From positions 29,640,001 through 29,704,000 of the forward strand of contig NC_092568.1 in assembly GCF_037975245.1 (NCBI RefSeq): a stretch of 64,000 nucleotides of DNA, written 5' to 3'. Shown here piece by piece: positions 60,766-64,000 of this stretch. The notes beneath the pieces were generated by a model. The model was not told the DNA's origin, did not search any database, and worked only from the letters and a program-made list of their open reading frames with translations. The position numbers and the translations under genes are program-made. Positions within the stretch are counted from its first letter, which is position 1. Each line of letters starts with the position of its first letter. This DNA comes from Apostichopus japonicus (Eukaryota; Echinodermata; Holothuroidea; Aspidochirotida; Stichopodidae).

Positions 60766-61325
60766 TAATTGACGCACCCCCGTAATTGACGCACCTTCAA
60801 TTATTACTAGCAACGATACAGCAGGCCACCTAAACTTTTTGCAGTCAAGCAGAATTACATATTTCATGAGTTTGAATCCATTTCAGCTATTTGCTGACCA
60901 AATTGTGGTATTTATTAAGCTTTCAACACCCTCCCCACAGTTTTACACATTTTTTGGACATTTGGAAATCTTACTCCCAAAAAATAACCAAAATTACTTT
61001 AATATGATACAACTACTCTCTGGGACCTGACCTGTCTGAGCTTAGAGGTTCAGAGCATAGCAAACAGCATCCAAAGTCAATGGATGTATACTTATGCCTA
61101 CACTACAGTTAGCTTATCGACGAATGTGTCAATTTAGGGGTATGAAAGAACTTGACACAGCAGACATTTTGAGGTCAAATTCTGCTCAATTGTACGTTGC
61201 TTAGGCACAGAACAATATTTATTTTGAGATCATTACATTTCTGAGGAACTACACATATGAAAAATGCATGCAGTTGAGTGATTTTGATTTTATGTTGACA
61301 GACATCGTCAATCCAATCCTTAAAG
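60766..61325 (-). mobile_element. Transposon-like repeat R1 (uninterrupted copy)
   Basis: Reverse complement of the outer parts of 38811-39742, starting CATAATTGACGCACC and reaching GTAATGATC-type sequence near 61240 and beyond. It runs through the point where R2 sits in the other copy, which shows R2 inserted into R1. Confidence 0.75.
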
Positions 61326-62902
61326 TGGAACGATAGTGACAGAAAAAAAATCTCTCATTTTCATATATAATGTAGTTCATATGTTACCAAGCAATCCATT
61401 TTTTTAATTTTCCAAATAGCACACCGGAAAGTTATAAAAAAGGGAATTATAACGTGGTTTTTTCGTCTCCGTAATTTAGGAATTTGCAAACACTGAAACG
61501 ACCTTGAACAGCCCTCAGGTCAGTGAATGACGTCACTGTGATGATCTTTTCTGTTGTGAACTGTTCAGTACGGTGCTGTGCGTGCATTTCGTGTCAGCAT
61601 AACTGTTATTTTCCGGCGTAATGTTCAAGTCATAAATAGATAATGAATATCATGGTGTTTCTTGATTTCTTCACCACGTGTTTACAAGTTTGTTTTTACG
61701 AAATTTGCGGCGATTTCGCAACGATTTCCCAATATCTGAAGAGGTAACTCGCAAGCTGACCCAAAGTAACGTAAATCTCAAGATCACGTTTTTGGCGGGT
61801 TTTATACAGAGTGATGTATGAATGTGCTCACTTACCAGTCAAACTGGCACAATAACAATAGTGATGATAGTCTCACGCCTAAACGTAGATTAGTATAACA
61901 TCCGAAAGAAAATCCAAAGTTCTAAACAAAGTAGATTCGCTTGTATGCACTAGGCCTACTGTAAAACATAAACGTTCCTTGTTCCGTGTGTCATTAAATC
62001 CAACAGAAAGGTTTCATTGAGCTTGAAATACAACCGCATTTGAACTCAATCGAGTAGTTAGTCTAGCTCGAAAAATTTTCTCACTACATGCAATGCCTTT
62101 TGCGTTTATTCACATGCATGCCTCGTGGTTTGTGCATAGGAGGAATCGTAATCTAGCCCAACTTCACGTAGGTCCGCAAACGGTACTTTCACACTGTGCA
62201 AACATAAGTGACAGTGTGCGCTACCGTATAGTAATACTTACACGATGTTTTGTTTCGCTCGAGCATACACATATTTCCTATTCGTTTTACATTTAAAGTG
62301 GTTTGGAGGGTATGAACACATCTCTGCCCAAAAAAACTGCCTAAGCGACGTCCATGCCCCAATTGAAATTTGCACGTTGATTCTCTCCTCACATAGTCAT
62401 TAGGTTGTTCACGTCTGACATGTCTTCCAATTCCAACACCTACTGTTGCATTTATCGGGATATATATAAATAATGCGGCATAAAAGCATCAATCTTTCAA
62501 ACTTTTTTTACTTTAGTGACCTTGCCACACGCAAATTTCAATTTGGCCCGAGATGGCTCTATGACCGATTATTCCGTAATTTACATTGGGGCAGTCAGCT
62601 TCACTTAAACGACAAGAAAAAGCAGGAACAATAACACCTTTGTTTCAAGCAGTGTATCAAATCTCCTCTCTTCCCTTTCAATGTTACGTTTACGTTTAAG
62701 TTAAAAAAATCGATGAGGGGCTATCGTATCCAGAGTTTCCGATATCTCTCTCCACTTTTTCCGCTTGGAAAATTGAAAAAACTTATTGTAGAGTCCACAT
62801 TCGTTCTGTTGCATCCCCCTACAACGCAATTTCTTGGCATTTTGCTAGTGGTTTAAGTTGTTTGTCGAGTCCAATACAGAGTAGGTTGCAACTAAACTTA
62901 CG
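61326..62902. other. Probable promoter side of the sorting nexin; no exon placed
   Basis: Contains TGACGTCA at 61528-61535 and strong minus-strand donors at 61835 (CTG/GTAAGTGAG) and 62897 (GC/GTAAGTTTA) that could end noncoding leader exons. No ATG joins in phase to the 60251-60295 exon. Confidence 0.4.
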
Positions 62903-62950
62903 CACTAAGTGCACACTGCTGAAGTACACTTCACTTTGTTATCATCAAAA

Positions 62951-62982
62951 TGACGTCACATGTCACTGTAGATCACGTGATC
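62951..62982 (-). promoter_or_regulatory. SNX6: CRE plus E-box pair, candidate sorting-nexin promoter
   Basis: TGACGTCA (62951-62958), a full palindromic cAMP-response element, and GATCACGTGATC (62971-62982), an E-box of the kind bound by USF/TFE factors, 12 bp apart. A strong minus-strand donor lies 50 bp downstream. Assignment to this gene is an inference. Confidence 0.4.
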
Positions 62983-63175
62983 ATCAAATCACTTTTCGCG
63001 AAAAGCCCAATTTTTGTTTAAAAAATCAACGAGTTTAGGAATTTTTTTAAGGCCTTTCCCAACATCGGATTGACTTGAATTTTCACATGTGTAATATGGA
63101 AACCAACTAGAATACTCTTGAATAAAATCGTATTTTTTCGTCGATGCTGAAAAATCACTATCGTTCATCTTTAAG

Positions 63176-63216
63176 TGCGTCAATTATGAGCCCACCATGC
63201 TACTAGTAGCATGGTG
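63176..63216. repeat. R1 end fragment with perfect 24-bp palindrome
   Basis: GTGCGTCAATTATGAGCCC matches an R1 terminus. CACCATGCTACTAGTAGCAT GGTG (63193-63216) equals its own reverse complement. It is the junction between R1 and R2 sequence. Confidence 0.7.
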
Positions 63217-63708
63217 ACTTCGAAGTTTGGACACTTAAGACTTAAAACACCCCCAAACTAAATCTTCTGGTATAAATCACCTGAAAATATACTTCATATG
63301 GTGGGAGAATTGTGTTATAGTACGATACACGGCCAAACTTTCTTTCCTGCAAACTGTTTTTAAGTTGTTTTCCAAGAAGATTCTTCGTGATTGTGGAACT
63401 GGTATTTCTTTGCTAGAGTATTGCGAAGTTCGGACATGCAACCCACAGTGTGGCGCTGGTGATAAAATTGGTGGCGCAGTTGCTCTTTCAGTAATTATAA
63501 CAGACTTCATAGATCTTCGTCATTTTATTGACAAATATGTAAGTAATTTCTTGCATGCACACGGGTCATTTTGGAGAGAAAATAACTGTAGCTTCGTACT
63601 TTTTGGTGAAATTTGGCTCTTCCTGTATGTTTTCATAGTGATAATCGTGTATTTCTTAGGGTGTCCAAACTTCGCAGTATGCCGAACTTCGCAATACTGA
63701 CTATACTA
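63211..63708 (+). mobile_element. Transposon-like repeat R2, second copy
   Basis: Opposite orientation to 38992-39484; ends GACTTCGAAGTTTGGACAC and CCGAACTTCGCAATACTGAC. Keeps a long open plus-strand frame from 63365 with ILRDCGTGISLLEYCEVRT and ALSVIITDFIDLRHFIDKYV. Confidence 0.75.
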
Positions 63709-64000
63709 CTTACAAGGCTGAAACTGCAAGGTGGTGTGCAACTTGGTAATTCATCCCATGGTTGTAAGTTGTACTACAATGCTAGGCCTAACCTAAGTTT
63801 AGGCTAGTGGTAGTACTAGTAGCAGTCTACGAGTACGATTGCCAGTAATTTTGATGATAGGCATAACTTAGTCTTAGTGTTGCTACAGACAGCGCTTACT
63901 GTACCAATCAGAACAAGTGTAACATCCTGCTGAGCATTAACGTTACATATTACTAGTGACACATAGAAGTAAGCCTAAGTTACGTTACCTTTCCATCATT

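Noticed and set aside
61528-61535. Sole promoter of the sorting nexin at this TGACGTCA
   Set aside because: Equally good CRE-like sites occur at 62951 and 25380; position alone does not decide, so no separate promoter call was made here.

Overview
The window is eukaryotic and probably comes from an invertebrate deuterostome, with an echinoderm such as a sea cucumber as the best guess. Genes are split into short exons with GT/AG introns, and the proteins resemble their vertebrate counterparts closely. The DNA is AT-rich with many G/C homopolymer runs, tRNA-derived SINEs, MITEs and retroelement remnants. The taxon is an inference; no species marker was found. Exons were found by reading both strands for splice signals and checking that codon phases join.

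Four host genes are supported. (1) 194-2644, minus: three exons of NUP133, covering part of the N-terminal beta-propeller of this nuclear-pore scaffold protein. The gene runs off the left edge and its 5' end was not found. (2) 9756-20966, minus: a secreted RNase T2 (RNASET2), with seven coding exons in consistent phase. It has a signal peptide and both catalytic histidine motifs; the 3' end was not located. (3) 38437-43374, plus: a complete four-exon EAPP (E2F-associated phosphoprotein, 328 aa). (4) 47519-60295, minus: a nearly complete SNX5/SNX6-type sorting nexin (PX + BAR) in twelve coding exons; only a very short first coding exon is missing. EAPP and SNX6 are also neighbours in human (14q13), so this looks like an old linkage, here in convergent orientation.

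The 17 kb between RNASET2 and EAPP holds mobile DNA. It includes a 5' truncated, frameshifted LINE (29.1-30.0 kb), a young Ty3/gypsy (CsRn1-like) LTR retrotransposon (30947-36173) and a large inverted repeat just upstream of EAPP. The retrotransposon has near-identical LTRs, a tRNA-Trp-type primer site, a 4-bp target duplication, intact gag and pol, and a candidate -1 frameshift heptamer. Introns carry MITEs with perfect termini, a nested pair of transposon families, two copies of one tRNA-SINE family and LINE tails.

The most unusual points are: three duplicated splice-acceptor/partial-exon units in front of RNASET2 exon 5; a 13-bp minisatellite (about 25 copies) grown from the 5' end of a SINE; a tRNA-like unit joined to a hammerhead-ribozyme-like sequence; a canonical-pattern slippery heptamer in the gag-pol overlap; and a short repeat with a possible ribozyme fold in three places.
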